NCBI GenBank assembly: GCA_030674875.1
Contig: JASXSU010000003.1
Location: forward strand, 846,076 to 910,075
DNA: 64,000 nucleotides
Direction: 5' to 3'
Source: Candidatus Endonucleibacter sp. (ex Gigantidas childressi)
Lineage (GTDB): Bacteria; Pseudomonadota; Gammaproteobacteria; Pseudomonadales; Endozoicomonadaceae
Of this stretch, positions 9,508-19,996 are shown in pieces; the first letter of the stretch is position 1, and each line of letters begins with the position of its first letter. The position numbers and the translations under genes were made by a program. Below the pieces are notes generated by a model. The model was not told the DNA's origin. It made no database searches and saw only the letters and a list, made by a program, of their open reading frames with translations.

Positions 9508-9683
9508 ATAGTTCTTGATATTATTACTTTGCAATTTGGTGCTGATAATCAGCTTATTTGGTGCGTACAGGGTGAGTATACATATGTTAATGAATTAATA
9601 ATAATGAAGTAGTATGAAGCTATTGCTGTGTATAGGATATATCATTGGTGGTTTTTATGGTACAGAATGTTGATAACGTTTGG

Positions 9684-10947
9684 CTATGTACTGGACAAAA
9701 AGCGAGAAGTTTTTGATTGTCAAATCATAATTAGTATGAGATGACTCCCAGATAAGGTAGCCTTCAAGGTATTTTACTCCAGAATAGTTTCTGGTTGTTG
9801 AGCATGAAAGATATCAGTTCATTGGCCAAGAAGCTTAAGGCTCATCTACCCCTGCATCAAGCTAGGATCACCTTCATTGCACAGTTTGTAATGGAGCCGT
9901 TTCACTAACTTGTACCGTGTAGCCGAAGCGTTTCAGACGAAGGCAGGCAGCGAGTCCAGTTATCGCCGTATATACCCGTCGCCTTTCAAGTTGCTACGTT
10001 GTTGGCTGCGTTCGCTCACCACGGTCACCTGCTACCTAGTAGCAATTTGAAATGCTTTGGGTATAAAGCGATTTTTCGCTGACTATGACTACAGTTTTGA
10101 GCAACTAGGTGAGCTGATTCTGAGCTGCCTGGACATAGATCGCTTTACCATGTGCATGAATAGAACCAACTGGAAGCATGGCTCCCAAACGTCAACTATC
10201 TGGTGGTATCAATTGCTGGCAAGGAACCTCAATTCCAATTGTTTGGGAGTGTCTTGATAAAGAAGTAGGAAACGCCAATACCGATGAACGCATAGCGGTA
10301 ATGGAGCGTGTACTAAATCTCATTCCCATAAAGAGAGTTGATAACCTTCTGGCAGATCGTGAGTTTATAGGCCACGAATGGTTAGACTAGTTACGTCAAA
10401 ATAAACTGTTATGCAGAATTCGGGTTAAAAACAACAATGAGGTGGAACATCGAAGCAAAAAGATTGGCATTGGCAAGCTATGCAGAGGCGTTAGTATCGA
10501 TCAAACAGTAACGTGGCATAGCAAAAAGAAAGTATCTGGAGTACCGCTCTATATTGCAGCCCGTCGAACTCTGAAAGGATTGTTGATCGTCGTAGCTACT
10601 AAAAAGCCAGACAGCATAATAGATTAGTATAGTAAGCGCTGGAGTATTGAAACTATGTTTGGCAATCTAAAAAGTCGTGGTTTTGATTTGGAATCCAAAC
10701 ATATGACGAGCCTTGACGAATGGATAAACTGATGGGACTACTGACGATTGCTATTGTGTGGTGCCTACTAGTAGGGAGCCGGTGTTATGGGAATGCAAAT
10801 CAATTGCCGCTGAACAAGCATTACCGTCCAGCCAAGAGTCTGTTTCTATTAGATTTGGATAGGCTTAGACGGGTACTCAAAAACAGATGTGCAAAAAATG
10901 ATCAAACCACTTTTTTAGATCTGCTAAATGTTTTGTCCAGTACATAG
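9684..10947 (+). mobile_element. IS4-family element, copy 1, inactivated
   Basis: The ends CTATGTACTGGACAAAA and TTTTGTCCAGTACATAG bracket a broken IS4-type transposase. Recognisable parts are DRTNWKHG-like (RTNWKHGSQ near 10165), ER..VMERVLNLIP, LLADREFIG and SKRWSIETMFGNLK. It is interrupted by a 91-bp version of the TA element at 9973, and by frameshifts and stops near 10180, 10388 and 10625. The related copy at 19997-21164 provides the uninterrupted sequence for comparison. Confidence 0.8.
9973..10063. repeat. TA-flanked miniature element, copy 2 (91-bp version, in IS4)
   Basis: It has the same ends as the 124-bp copies with an internal deletion. The filled site is GCCGTA-TA-[element]-TA-AAGCG. 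The other IS4 copy in this window reads GCCGTATAAAGCG at the equivalent place (minus strand near 20880). The empty and filled sites prove the borders and the TA duplication. Confidence 0.9.
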
Positions 10948-11003
10948 GTGATTGTGGTGAGCGAACGCAACCAACAACGTAGCAACTTGAAAGGCGACGG
11001 GTA
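10948..11003. repeat. Half copy of the TA miniature element
   Basis: The segment GTGATTGTGGTGAGCGAACGC through GCGACGGGTA is the right half of the 124-bp element, starting exactly where the IS4 copy ends. IS4 insertion into a pre-existing copy, with loss of the left half, would explain it. Confidence 0.65.
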
Positions 11004-11063
11004 TATACAAGGAGCCAGTCGCTATTGCCTGCACAAAGAGACATATGCTATTTTCAAAATCAC

Positions 11064-11661
11064 TCATGCTAAAGCAATTAACTTTCTTTTCTTAAATATC
11101 TCTGCATCAGACTCATTGAAGCTAGGGTTGAATATGCTATAGCACTGATTCGCTGGGTAAAATATTTGCACAATGATGTGCTTTTCTCTGGGAAGGTGCT
11201 TTCTATAAGGATCCCAACCATCAGTACAAAAATAACTTATTTTATCTGAACAAGGTTGAAGAAACTCAATAAGCCGTTTTAACACCTCACTGGTTTTTCT
11301 TCGGTAAGCGTGGGCTAGCACTTTCTTAAACAGTGGCTCCCATGCATAGCAAAGCCATCGCTGATTTTTTTACTACCAAGATATGACCACTGTTGATCCA
11401 TCTCACAGATCATCTCAACCCTAGCATTTTCAAAGAGAAGCTCAGTTACATTGAGCGGTGACAGTTTTTTAAATGCTCTATGACAGTTGTGGGGCTAATT
11501 TCAAGTACCCTTGCAATATCATGCATGCCTGAACCGTTCATAGTCATATCAATAATGCATTTCGGTATTTCAGGTCGATTGCCGTTGTATGGATAACTCA
11601 ACTGAAAGCTTACCTTACAATTTTTGTAATGATAGCTAGGTTCCAACATTGTTTGCGCCAT
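11064..11661 (-). pseudogene. IS1-family InsA/InsB remnant
   Basis: The frame at 11446-11661 resembles InsA: a zinc-finger-like start, then YPYNGNRPEIPKCIIDMTMNGSGMHDIARVL and HTH residues. The frame at 11064-11321 resembles the C-terminal part of InsB: RRKTSEVLKRLIEFL, YFCTDGWDPYRKHLP and KHII. The linking region is broken by stops. No intact transposase remains. Confidence 0.7.
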
Positions 11662-11871
11662 ACTTTATGACGGCGTCGCTTTCTCACACTTACGATATAC
11701 TACTTCGACTACAGCCATTATTACTCTCTACGAAAATTTGCGAGAATACCATAGGTGGAAGTAGAAAAAACAGTCAGCAATAAGTCTGAATCATGACCCG
11801 ACTAACAAGAAGCAATGCGTTATTGAAAAAAATCCGACTCTCTTTAATCAAAGTCAATCCGGTGGTCTTTT

Positions 11872-12261
11872 TTAAGGCACAGATATAGACGCATTCGCAG
11901 AATCTTCATCTAGATGTTCTGCCATCTTTTCTACGTCAGGCTCTATGGCATGCGCTGCAAGATCAAGTAAAACATGACGAATATGATAATCATCCAGCTC
12001 ATATAACATCTGCTTGCCATGACGAGTAGCCTTGAGTATCCGAGCTTCCCTTAATTGCCGCAAATGATGGCTTGTTAATGGTTGTGACATTGCCGCTATT
12101 TCTGATAACTTCGTTACATGCTGCGGTCCTTCTATGCAAGCCATTACCAAATGCAATCGTCCATCATCACCCAATAGCTGGAAAATCGACGCTAACCTGC
12201 GATAATGATCATCTGTTAGCTCAGGTAAGTGCTCACTACAAGGTGGGTGTAAATCAGTCAT
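11872..12261 (-). CDS. ArsR/SmtB-family metal-sensing repressor
   Basis: A 129-residue winged-helix dimeric repressor. The HTH lies around residues 47-75 (VTKLSEIAAMSQPLTSHHLRQL) with the wing TRHGKQMLYEL after it. In the final helix D91, H93, H104 and E107 have the exact spacing of the alpha-5 zinc site of SmtB (D104, H106, H117, E120; CzrA has His at the last position). It is therefore likely a zinc, or related divalent metal, sensor that leaves DNA when metal binds. Such genes usually sit beside an exporter, but none is next to this one: IS1 debris lies downstream and about 700 empty bases upstream. It may act in trans or be an orphan left by rearrangement. Confidence 0.83.
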   Translation of the reverse strand: MTDLHPPCSEHLPELTDDHYRRLASIFQLLGDDGRLHLVMACIEGPQHVTKLSEIAAMSQPLTSHHLRQLREARILKATRHGKQMLYELDDYHIRHVLLDLAAHAIEPDVEKMAEHLDEDSANASISVP

Positions 12262-12988
12262 AAGCCTTTATATACGATTAAATTAAAATTTACGTTTGAA
12301 ACCAGATCTGCTTCTACAGCTTTAATCCATAGCTTTTTAGTCAACTCTGTTTCACCTTTATCTTGGGCGCTTAGAATGCTATCTAGCTCCATTGCTCCTA
12401 AAGGTCTTTATTATCCTAAAGAACTTTATTTATTATTTTAGACAATCAAATTTATAGAATATATATCTTAATTATGCACGAAATAATTCCTATAAAGTTT
12501 TATTTATAATAAAAAACAAGGCCAGTTAACAAAAAAATATTTAGATACAATATACGGCTCGACACCACTGGTAATCCAGAATAGTTTATTTTTATTATTA
12601 TGATAGCCGGTGATTTTCCATAAAAAATGCGGATAACTGATGATGGTTGTAGCAAATAAGATATAGTTTTAGAACTAATCCAGTTTGCGTGCTAACTAAT
12701 AGCTACTCTAGATAATCTAACAAACTATATGCTTAAATTAATTCCTATTGATAAATTGCAATCACTCTTTCGGCAGAAGATATATTGCTTTCTTGGTCAT
12801 ATTTCAATCTAGCTGATAGTCATTACAGTTAATGAATCCCACTATCACCTTGTCGTGTGTTTCTTCTGACCTTGAGTAACAAATCTTTCTTCTTGTTAGT
12901 CTCTTAATTCTATTTCTAAAGTTCAGACTTGCCATTTCTATACATAAAAACATGCAGGCAGTTGTTACAATATTCTTTCTTATTTATA
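12262..12988. other. AT-rich gap, no gene seen
   Basis: About 730 bases upstream of the SmtB-type gene. No open frame resembles a known family and no tRNA is present. A metal-responsive promoter/operator for the regulator should lie near 12262-12330, but I cannot identify a clear 12-2-12 palindrome by eye. Confidence 0.35.
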
Positions 12989-13789
12989 GAGACCTCAGCC
13001 TAACTCAACAAAGACGATTATATTCTGGTAAAATATCGGCATGCAAAAATCCTTCACAACACAGCCCAAACTCTTCGTTTCAGCCAGCTACCTAAATCAT
13101 CCAATTCTTTATAGTCTAGATGATACAAAAGCGCTGCTGAAATAGTCAGAGATTGAGAAGTTATTATCCTCAATCTAACAAAAAAAGCACCTATGGTTTT
13201 TCCGTTCATGCCGGTGTCGATGAAGATGGCTTTATTCAAAGGCAAAGCGTAACGCCTGGCAATGTTCATGATTTTCAGGAACGTGATACCCTGCTGCTGG
13301 GGATAAAACGGCACTGTATGCGGATTCCGCTTACAGCTCTGAGCAGACCCGAGAGAAATAAGCGCAGCCTAGGTATTAAAGATCAAATTCAACGTAAGGG
13401 CTACAGAGGAAAGCCTCTGTCGAAAGAAGATAGAACTCGTAACAAAGAAATAGCCGTAACACGGGCGGGTGGTGAGTGTCCTTTTGCCACCTATAAAAGA
13501 CACTACGGACTTGCCAGAACTCGGTTCATGGGCCTTGCCAAAAATGCGACAATTTATGGACTGGCCGCTATTGCTGCGAACATTCGTAAAGGTACTAAGT
13601 TTTTGGTGCTCTATGGTGTGTCAAAACCATGTTATACAGGATAGGTGCGTTAAAAATCAGTCCGAAGCACTAAAATCAGTGTATAAAACAAATGATTTGA
13701 TGTTCAACGCCTTAGAAAGCTTCGTAATGGCTGACAAAACTTGGAAAGTTCAATTACCGTGATCAAAGTCGTTGGTTATACTGAGGTCT
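12989..13789 (+). mobile_element. IS5-family element B with internal deletion
   Basis: The ends are GAGACCTCAG and CTGAGGTCTT. The N-terminus (MQKSFTTQPKLFVSASYLNHPIL) is present up to about 13175, then joins directly to the C-terminal half (KKSTYGFSVHAGVDEDGFI... to KPCYTG). Compared with the copy at 61472-62791, about 120 residues of the middle are missing. Frameshift and stop codons near 13142 and 13300 confirm it is dead. Confidence 0.8.
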
Positions 13790-14022
13790 TTATGAAGTTG
13801 TACTCAAAATTGATGATTCATTGATCAGCAGTATTTATGAAAGTTTTGAGATGATACAAGCTGCATCTTGAACAATTTTGGGGGTAAGCAGAAATATTTT
13901 TAATAAGAAGCTTTTATTATAGCGTCTGTGATGGTATCTTAGCTGTCAGGTTTGGGATGAAGAGATTAAAGTGCTCTCAGCGAATGGTAAGTCCACTATT
14001 GAATGGGTAAGAGTAAGTTTTT

Positions 14023-16518
14023 ATGCGTAGATTAATGTATGGTGCATGTTTTTTTCTGGGATTAAGCTGTTTTACTACTATTGCTTATTGCAGTAAAGAT
14101 CACAATGTTAAAACTTTCAGAGAACACAAAATAGAAGTGCAGACTAATGGTTATAGTGTAAATCAATTTGATTTTCATAAGGAGGTATTATGTATAGGAG
14201 AAGAAGATATTAATGTACTTTTTAATTTTTTAATAAAGAACACAACATCAGTAATAAAATCAGATAAAAATGAAATGATGTTTGTATCAGGCCATAAATT
14301 AGATCTTACTAAACAAGTGGTTGTGAAATATACAGAGGGCGAGTCTAAGTGTTTGGATGAAGCTTTATCGTATAATATGAAAGCAATTTTTAATAAAATG
14401 GCTAACAGAATTGTTGATATAACATCAAACAACGAAGCAATGCATATGTGTATAAATTTTGATCTGAGTTATGAATGTTCAGATAATAATGATAGTCTAG
14501 GCTGGCATTTAGATGTTAATTGTGGAGATATACCTAGGCATCTTATTTTTTGTGTATTGCGATCATCATTTGACAAGCAGAAAACAGCGCATTCCGCCCT
14601 GAAAATTGGATTTGTTGCTAATAAGGTGAAGAACTATTTTAGTACAGGTTATGTCACACGAGATACTAGTTGTTTTTTAACAAAGAATTGTAGAGATGAA
14701 GATGAAATACTAGATCAGATTTTAACGGATAAAAAAATTCAATCTGCAGCTAGCATAGATAACATTGGAGGTGCTGGATATATTATCGACCAATATTATA
14801 GTGATGCTCGTGACACATCTATTGTGCATTGTATGGAAAAAAGAGGTAGCGATGAAGGTAGACTAACTCTAACGTGTCACTGTTTCTGCTACGATAATTC
14901 AAATGATTTGGATGGATTTATAAAAACAAATGTCATCCAAGACCAGGAAGAAAATACATTAAATGAAAAAAGTCATGAAGAAATTGACATAAATGATTTT
15001 GATGATGCACTTCTTTGTGATCGAGCTGTTCTATTAAAAGCTTTGCAGTGCTTATTAAAAATTGCTGATCAAAATGGTTGTCATGATCTTATCGATACCT
15101 TGAAACTCCGTGAGGTTCCTTGTGATTTGAATAAAAAAAATGTTGCTGAAACTCTGCAGTGTGCAGGTTTTAATGAAGATTGTGTTATCAGAGCTCTGAA
15201 GGAATTCATTGCTAGCCATAAAGGTACTTGTGAGTTAGGAGAAGATCTGCTCTCTCTTGCAATGCCATTTTGTAATAATAAACTCATCGAACTCTTGGTA
15301 AACTCTGAAGTGGATGTGAACAGTCTTGATGCGGATAAAAACACAGCGCTGTATAAGGCAGTGATGCATGGTAATATTGGCATCGTCAATATCCTGCTGA
15401 ACGCCGGCGCGAAAGTCGAGAGTATTAACGTGCTTAGGCGCAGTAAGCGTATGGAGGGTATTGCCACAGGTTTTGGTTGTACTCATAAAAATGTAACCGC
15501 GATGTATATGGCTATTTTATGTAATAATATTAGGATGATCAAAGTATTGCTTGACCATAAGGCTAGCCCTAATTTTCATGCTGAACATATGTATACACCA
15601 TTACAAAATGCTGTGAATGATGCTTCTGTTCCTATCATTAAATTACTGCTGCAGTTTGGTGCGGATATAGGTGAAGTAGACACATCTCAGGATAATGTAG
15701 TGCAACGCACAATTTGGTATCGTTCGAAGGCTAAATTTGTTATAGCTCTAATTGATGGGGCGGATAAAGATTTCATTAATGTGGTAGATAGATATGGCTT
15801 CTCACTACTGCAAAGAGCCATTTTAAATGGATCTACGGAATTAATTCAGATCTTAATAAATAAAGGAGCTGATTTTAAATATATTAGTCAGGATGGAGAT
15901 AGCTTGATGCATATAGCACTTAGTCTTCAATGTTTGGGTGTAACAGGTGAAAATGCATTTTCTATATTGAAGATATTGATAGATGCGGGATCAGATGTAA
16001 ATTGTCGCAATCAAAAAGGTTTTACTCCACTGATGCTTGCGGTTAGCCATGGGTGTTTTTTATTGGATCAAAAAATAAAAAGACGTGTCATCAGTTTGCT
16101 AGTGAGAAGTGGTGCATGTCTCAATATGTTGGACAATAAACAGAATACAGCTTTGCACCATATAGCTAATCTAAGCTCAGATAACGCTTGTGATATTGCC
16201 TTGTTTCTGCTGAAACATGGTGCTAGAAGTGATATTAAAAACATTGATAATGAGACAGCAGAAGAGCTTTCAGTTAATACTTTAAAAGAGATACTATCTA
16301 ACGCTCATGTTGTTCCGCCGACGCTGAAAACTCTTACTCAAAACCGTATCATAAAACAGCTTAGTGAGAATAGCAAGGAGACTAAACTCCAAAAACTTCG
16401 TGAGATACTCATTACTTTGCAGGTACCTGAAATACTTATTGGAGAGATGCTTAGAACTTGGACACGCTGGATTGATATAATTAGACCTTTGCACGATTGT
16501 TATTCTACCAGCTGGTGA
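14023..16518 (+). CDS. Exported ankyrin-repeat protein
   Basis: An 831-residue protein with a Sec signal peptide (residues 1-24, cleaved about AYCS). A cysteine-rich N-terminal region of about 380 residues has no family I recognise, and at least seven ankyrin-type repeats run from about residue 407 to 765 (for example NTALYKAVMHGNIGIVNILLNAGAKV and GFTPLMLAVSHG). Ankyrin proteins of host-associated bacteria often bind host proteins, so a secreted role is a reasonable inference, not a demonstration. The last 11 residues (RPLHDCYSTSW) are encoded by the left end of a 139-bp miniature element, so the native C-terminus has been replaced. Lower-case features such as codon use look AT-rich like the neighbours. 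Confidence 0.8.
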   Translation: MRRLMYGACFFLGLSCFTTIAYCSKDHNVKTFREHKIEVQTNGYSVNQFDFHKEVLCIGEEDINVLFNFLIKNTTSVIKSDKNEMMFVSGHKLDLTKQVVVKYTEGESKCLDEALSYNMKAIFNKMANRIVDITSNNEAMHMCINFDLSYECSDNNDSLGWHLDVNCGDIPRHLIFCVLRSSFDKQKTAHSALKIGFVANKVKNYFSTGYVTRDTSCFLTKNCRDEDEILDQILTDKKIQSAASIDNIGGAGYIIDQYYSDARDTSIVHCMEKRGSDEGRLTLTCHCFCYDNSNDLDGFIKTNVIQDQEENTLNEKSHEEIDINDFDDALLCDRAVLLKALQCLLKIADQNGCHDLIDTLKLREVPCDLNKKNVAETLQCAGFNEDCVIRALKEFIASHKGTCELGEDLLSLAMPFCNNKLIELLVNSEVDVNSLDADKNTALYKAVMHGNIGIVNILLNAGAKVESINVLRRSKRMEGIATGFGCTHKNVTAMYMAILCNNIRMIKVLLDHKASPNFHAEHMYTPLQNAVNDASVPIIKLLLQFGADIGEVDTSQDNVVQRTIWYRSKAKFVIALIDGADKDFINVVDRYGFSLLQRAILNGSTELIQILINKGADFKYISQDGDSLMHIALSLQCLGVTGENAFSILKILIDAGSDVNCRNQKGFTPLMLAVSHGCFLLDQKIKRRVISLLVRSGACLNMLDNKQNTALHHIANLSSDNACDIALFLLKHGARSDIKNIDNETAEELSVNTLKEILSNAHVVPPTLKTLTQNRIIKQLSENSKETKLQKLREILITLQVPEILIGEMLRTWTRWIDIIRPLHDCYSTSW

Positions 16519-16623
16519 CTTTTTTAAAAACGTACTAAATCGATCATTTACAAGCATAAATCATCTATTTTAGTGTGTATTTTCCTCACCGACTAATAAA
16601 ATTACGGCTCGTGCAAAGGTCTC
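16482..16623. repeat. 139-bp-type miniature element, copy 2 (in the end of the ankyrin gene)
   Basis: A variant left end TAGACCTTTGCAC and a perfect right end GTGCAAAGGTCTC enclose the shared core (CCAGCTGG, TCGATCATTTACAAGCATAAATC). Flanks are ATAAT and ATAAG, consistent with a 5-bp duplication that has one change. The element provides the stop codon used by the ankyrin ORF. Confidence 0.75.
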
Positions 16624-16709
16624 ATAAGTAAGTGCAATTGACTGAAATTTTATAGGTGAGCCAGCTGCCGGTATATTTGTAGCTATCACACTAAAAATGG
16701 AAGCCAGGA

Positions 16710-17812
16710 ATGAGTACTCAAACTAGGCAATACAAACAGCTGACTCAAGGGCAACGGTATCAGATTGAGGCTCTTCTTGGAACAGACTACATGCAGAAAG
16801 AAATCGCAGTGTCAGTAGGTATCAGTGAGAGTGCTTTATCACGAGAGCTGAGTCGTAATGCCAGTGATGATGGCTACGGTGCTGAAAGCGCCCACGCACT
16901 AGCCAGTCAGCGTAGAGTGACAGCTACAAAGTTCAGCAAAACAGATCAACGATACATGCCCATAATAAAGAAAGGGCTATTGCTTGGTTGGTCTCCTGAA
17001 AATATCAGTTTCCGGATGAAAGTGGAAGTGCCCGACATCGCACTAAGCCACACCACTGTTATACCCAAAGCATTTCAAATTGCTACTAGGCAGCAAGTAA
17101 GAGAAGCCCAGTGAGCCTAAGAGTAGTAGGTGATCGGGGTGAGCGAACGCAGCCAACAACGTAGCAACTTGAAAGGCGACGGGTATATAAACGTGTTGCT
17201 ACTAACAAAGTGCGTGGAGGCTCTTTGTATAAGAATCTACCCCCCCCCTTTGGCAAGAGGCGCTGCAAAGGTGGTAAGCGTAAGGCTGGGCGTATCACTA
17301 TCCCAGGCCGAGTCGATATTTTCGATCGGCCCGCAGTTGTTGATCTGCGGTCTCGTCTAGGCGATTGGGAGGGTGATACGATTTATGGACAGGACGCCCA
17401 TCTGGTGACCATTGTAGACCGCAAGAGTCGGTTAACTTTAATAGGGGAAGTTGATACAAAACACGCCGAAGTTGTTGCTGAAATTATGATCAAGCTTCTG
17501 AAGTGGGTGTCATCGGTTTGCACAGTCACCCTAGATAATGGTGGTGAGTTTACAGCCCATGAGAAGGTAGCAAAAGCAATGAATGCAGATATCTACTTTG
17601 CCAAACCTTATGCTAGTTATCAGCGGGGAACTAACGAAAATGCCAATGGCATCATTGGGAGAACCTGACCTAAAAAAATGGCGTTGAGTCATCTGACAGA
17701 AGATGATGTGAGGACAATGGAAATGTTGATCAATACCATGGCTAGGAAGGTTTAAGGAGGGCGGACACCACTCGAAGTCTACACAGGACAACCGATTGCA
17801 TTTATTGCTTGA
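16710..17812 (+). mobile_element. IS30-family element A, copy 1, interrupted
   Basis: The transposase N-terminus MSTQTRQYKQLTQGQRYQIEALL and its HTH (MQKEIAVSVGISESALSREL) run to 17060. The DDE part (GDWEGDTIYGQ, TLDNGGEF, ASYQRGTNENANG) runs from 17190 to 17812. It is broken by the TA element at 17062, a run of nine or more C near 17240, and stops at 17668 and 17754. IS30 transposases bind their ends through the N-terminal HTH and use a DDE catalytic triad. Confidence 0.85.
17062..17185. repeat. 124-bp TA-flanked miniature element, copy 3 (in IS30-A)
   Basis: It is in reverse orientation relative to copies 1 and 2 (TACCCAAAGC first, GACGGGTA last). The insertion point is the same as in the second IS30-A copy at 22840, but one T has been lost at the left junction here. 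Confidence 0.88.
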
Positions 17813-17952
17813 ATCCAGCGGTTTAACGAGAATACTGTGGTGATTTTGCCCAAAAAATAAAAATTGGCGGCTTATCTAAAAATTTAACTGATGTTAAATT
17901 TCTAGTTCACACACGGCCGCGCTATCTTAGTCGTATTGAGTGTTTATGTCAC

Positions 17953-19767
17953 TCATTTGTTGGAGAAGTTTTTGAGTGTATCCTGAATATGTGTTTGAAT
18001 ACTTTTATATGTTATTCTGCTTGCAACACCGCCACCAATAGCATAGGGCTCACTCGTGTTATCTTTTGTATCTTGGTTTTGCCATCCTAGTACATGCCAG
18101 CCTTTTTCCATCAACTCTGTCTTGATATAATTCAAGCCAAGATTAGCCTGTTCTAGTGTGGGACTAGCAGGGCCAACCATTGTTGTAATAGGAGCAATAC
18201 GAAACTTTCCTTGCAGTTCTTTATAGTCGTTTGTTAGTAAATCTTCTAATTGTTCCATAACAGCAGCTTGATTTGAACCGGCTGTACCAGTATGCCAAGC
18301 ATTATTACTGTAAGTATCAATAATCTTCAGTGTTTGGTCATGATTTGCAGAATAAGTAATAGCAACACCTGGTAAGTCAGGATTTGATTCTGTTAATGCC
18401 TTGGCTTTTTCTAATATGCTTGTAGCCTGCTGTTTTGCTGAGGCATTCTGGAAACTAAGTATGTAAGGTTCTAATGCTATTACTGGGTTATTATCTTTTG
18501 ATGTAGGATCACTTATCCCTGAAATGCTTTTATTTTTTGTGTCATCGGCAAGTGTTTCTGCAGTTTTTGCTTTTTCATTTACTTCTATCTCTAGTTTGTC
18601 TTTTTTTGCGATGTGATGCTCTTCATTATCTGTTGTACTTGTTTTTCCATTTCTTTTGAACGTAAACTTGCCGATTATTATTTCATCTTTATTACGAAAG
18701 TCAGTTTCATATTTTGTTAATTTACCGCCTATGTCAGGAAAGAATTTCTTGTTTAATTTTGCCAAATTATCTTTCTCTTCACTTAGCAGTTTTGATACTG
18801 ATTTGATTGCCTTTTTTATTGGAGTATGTTCTTTTAAACCCATTTGACGGTGTATTATGTTGTTTTTCTCTTCTGATAAGGTTGCTGATGCACCTTTCAA
18901 TATTTCTTTTTGTTCTTTTGCACTTTTATTCATAAAATCATCGCCAGGAGGAGTTATTTGTATTCTTTTCCCCTTAATAGATACGAATATCACAAGATCA
19001 GATGAGGTGGTTTTTCCGTCAAGTGCCGATTTCAACATAATTGAAGCTGAAGAAATTAATTCAAGTTTTACTTTTGTCTCAATAAGAGTTTTTGCTTTAC
19101 TCATACGAGCTTCATTCCTAGTTTTAGAATTTTCCGTCACAATCTGATTTGGAGAGGATGTTCCAGTAGGCTTGTCAGGTTTAAAGCTAGAGCTTTGAGA
19201 AACGTTTTGTGTCGGATTGGGTATAGTAGTGATAGAAGGGGGCGTAGGGGGGTGAGGGTCGGAATCGACGTTTGCATAGATAGGATCGGAATCGACGTTT
19301 GCATAGATAGGATCGTTTTTATGGATATGTTGCTCTGTAGATGATTGGTTATGTGTTACCGTGTTGCCGTTTCCATCTTGATAGCTAGTTTTTACCTGTG
19401 TATCTGTACTTGTACCTGTACCTGTACCTGTACCTGTACCTGTACCTGTATCTGTACTTTTAATTATATTGCTTTTATTAGTTGTAGGTATGTGAGGTTT
19501 AATCGAAGGCATTTTTTGTTTGGAGAATATTTCTTCAAAATAAGCTATAGCTTTAGCAAACTCTATACTCCTACCTTTTGGCATAGTTATATTTTTTTTT
19601 TGGTTTTCTTTTTTTGAGCTATCGTCAGATGTTAAGCCGATAGTCTTATTAGGAGAAGAAATAGAAACTTTTTTGCTCTTAAAGGTTCCAGTCTTATTGT
19701 CTGTATTATCCTTATCATCGAGATTAACATTAACCACAACACTAGACGTCCTGTTAGTACCTTCCAT
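17953..19767 (-). CDS. Putative effector with tandem EPIYA-like (DPIYANV) motifs
   Basis: A 604-residue protein from the ATG at 19767, preferred over a frame opening at 19875 because AAGGA lies 8 bases upstream. No signal peptide is seen. The N-terminal third is Ser/Thr/Lys-rich and disordered-looking, with a (GT)n stretch and two adjacent 9-residue repeats DPIYANVDS (residues about 152-169), close to the EPIYA tyrosine-phosphorylation motif of CagA, Tarp, AnkA and Bep effectors. The remainder is Lys-rich, with a possibly folded C-terminal domain (from ALEPYILSF on) that I do not recognise. Function as a delivered host-modulating protein is inferred from motif type only. The flanks are IS30 and IS4 copies. 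Confidence 0.65.
   Translation of the reverse strand: MEGTNRTSSVVVNVNLDDKDNTDNKTGTFKSKKVSISSPNKTIGLTSDDSSKKENQKKNITMPKGRSIEFAKAIAYFEEIFSKQKMPSIKPHIPTTNKSNIIKSTDTGTGTGTGTGTGTSTDTQVKTSYQDGNGNTVTHNQSSTEQHIHKNDPIYANVDSDPIYANVDSDPHPPTPPSITTIPNPTQNVSQSSSFKPDKPTGTSSPNQIVTENSKTRNEARMSKAKTLIETKVKLELISSASIMLKSALDGKTTSSDLVIFVSIKGKRIQITPPGDDFMNKSAKEQKEILKGASATLSEEKNNIIHRQMGLKEHTPIKKAIKSVSKLLSEEKDNLAKLNKKFFPDIGGKLTKYETDFRNKDEIIIGKFTFKRNGKTSTTDNEEHHIAKKDKLEIEVNEKAKTAETLADDTKNKSISGISDPTSKDNNPVIALEPYILSFQNASAKQQATSILEKAKALTESNPDLPGVAITYSANHDQTLKIIDTYSNNAWHTGTAGSNQAAVMEQLEDLLTNDYKELQGKFRIAPITTMVGPASPTLEQANLGLNYIKTELMEKGWHVLGWQNQDTKDNTSEPYAIGGGVASRITYKSIQTHIQDTLKNFSNK
19261..19314 (-). repeat. Perfect 27-bp tandem duplication encoding DPIYANVDS twice
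   Basis: Two identical 27-bp units (19261-19287 and 19288-19314), each nine codons. The identity at DNA level suggests a recent duplication of the EPIYA-like motif, the way CagA-type effectors gain sites. Confidence 0.9.
19411..19446 (-). repeat. Hexamer microsatellite (TGTACC)6 in the effector gene
   Basis: Six perfect TGTACC units with degenerate units on both sides (about 19393-19457) encode the (Gly-Thr)n tract. A 6-bp unit changes length without shifting frame, so copy variation would alter linker length only. Confidence 0.9.
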
Positions 19768-19996
19768 ATGTGCATTCCTTGCTTGTAATTGTTGTAAATA
19801 AAAACGCTTCTTTATTAAGCATAGACTTGAGCTCTTATAAAACAAATAAAATTCTTTGTTAGTTGGAAATTTCAAAAATGTTAAGTGGCATTAAAAATAA
19901 AGCGTCAACATCATGACGCTAATGGTTGCTAAAAACCATAAAGACATAGATTATGCCGTGTTATTTTATTAAGAGTCTTGATTTTTAGATAGTAAC

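Noticed and set aside
19393-19457. CRISPR-like or phase-variable repeat
   Set aside because: Contiguous 6-bp units with no spacers; changes stay in frame, so no on/off switching.
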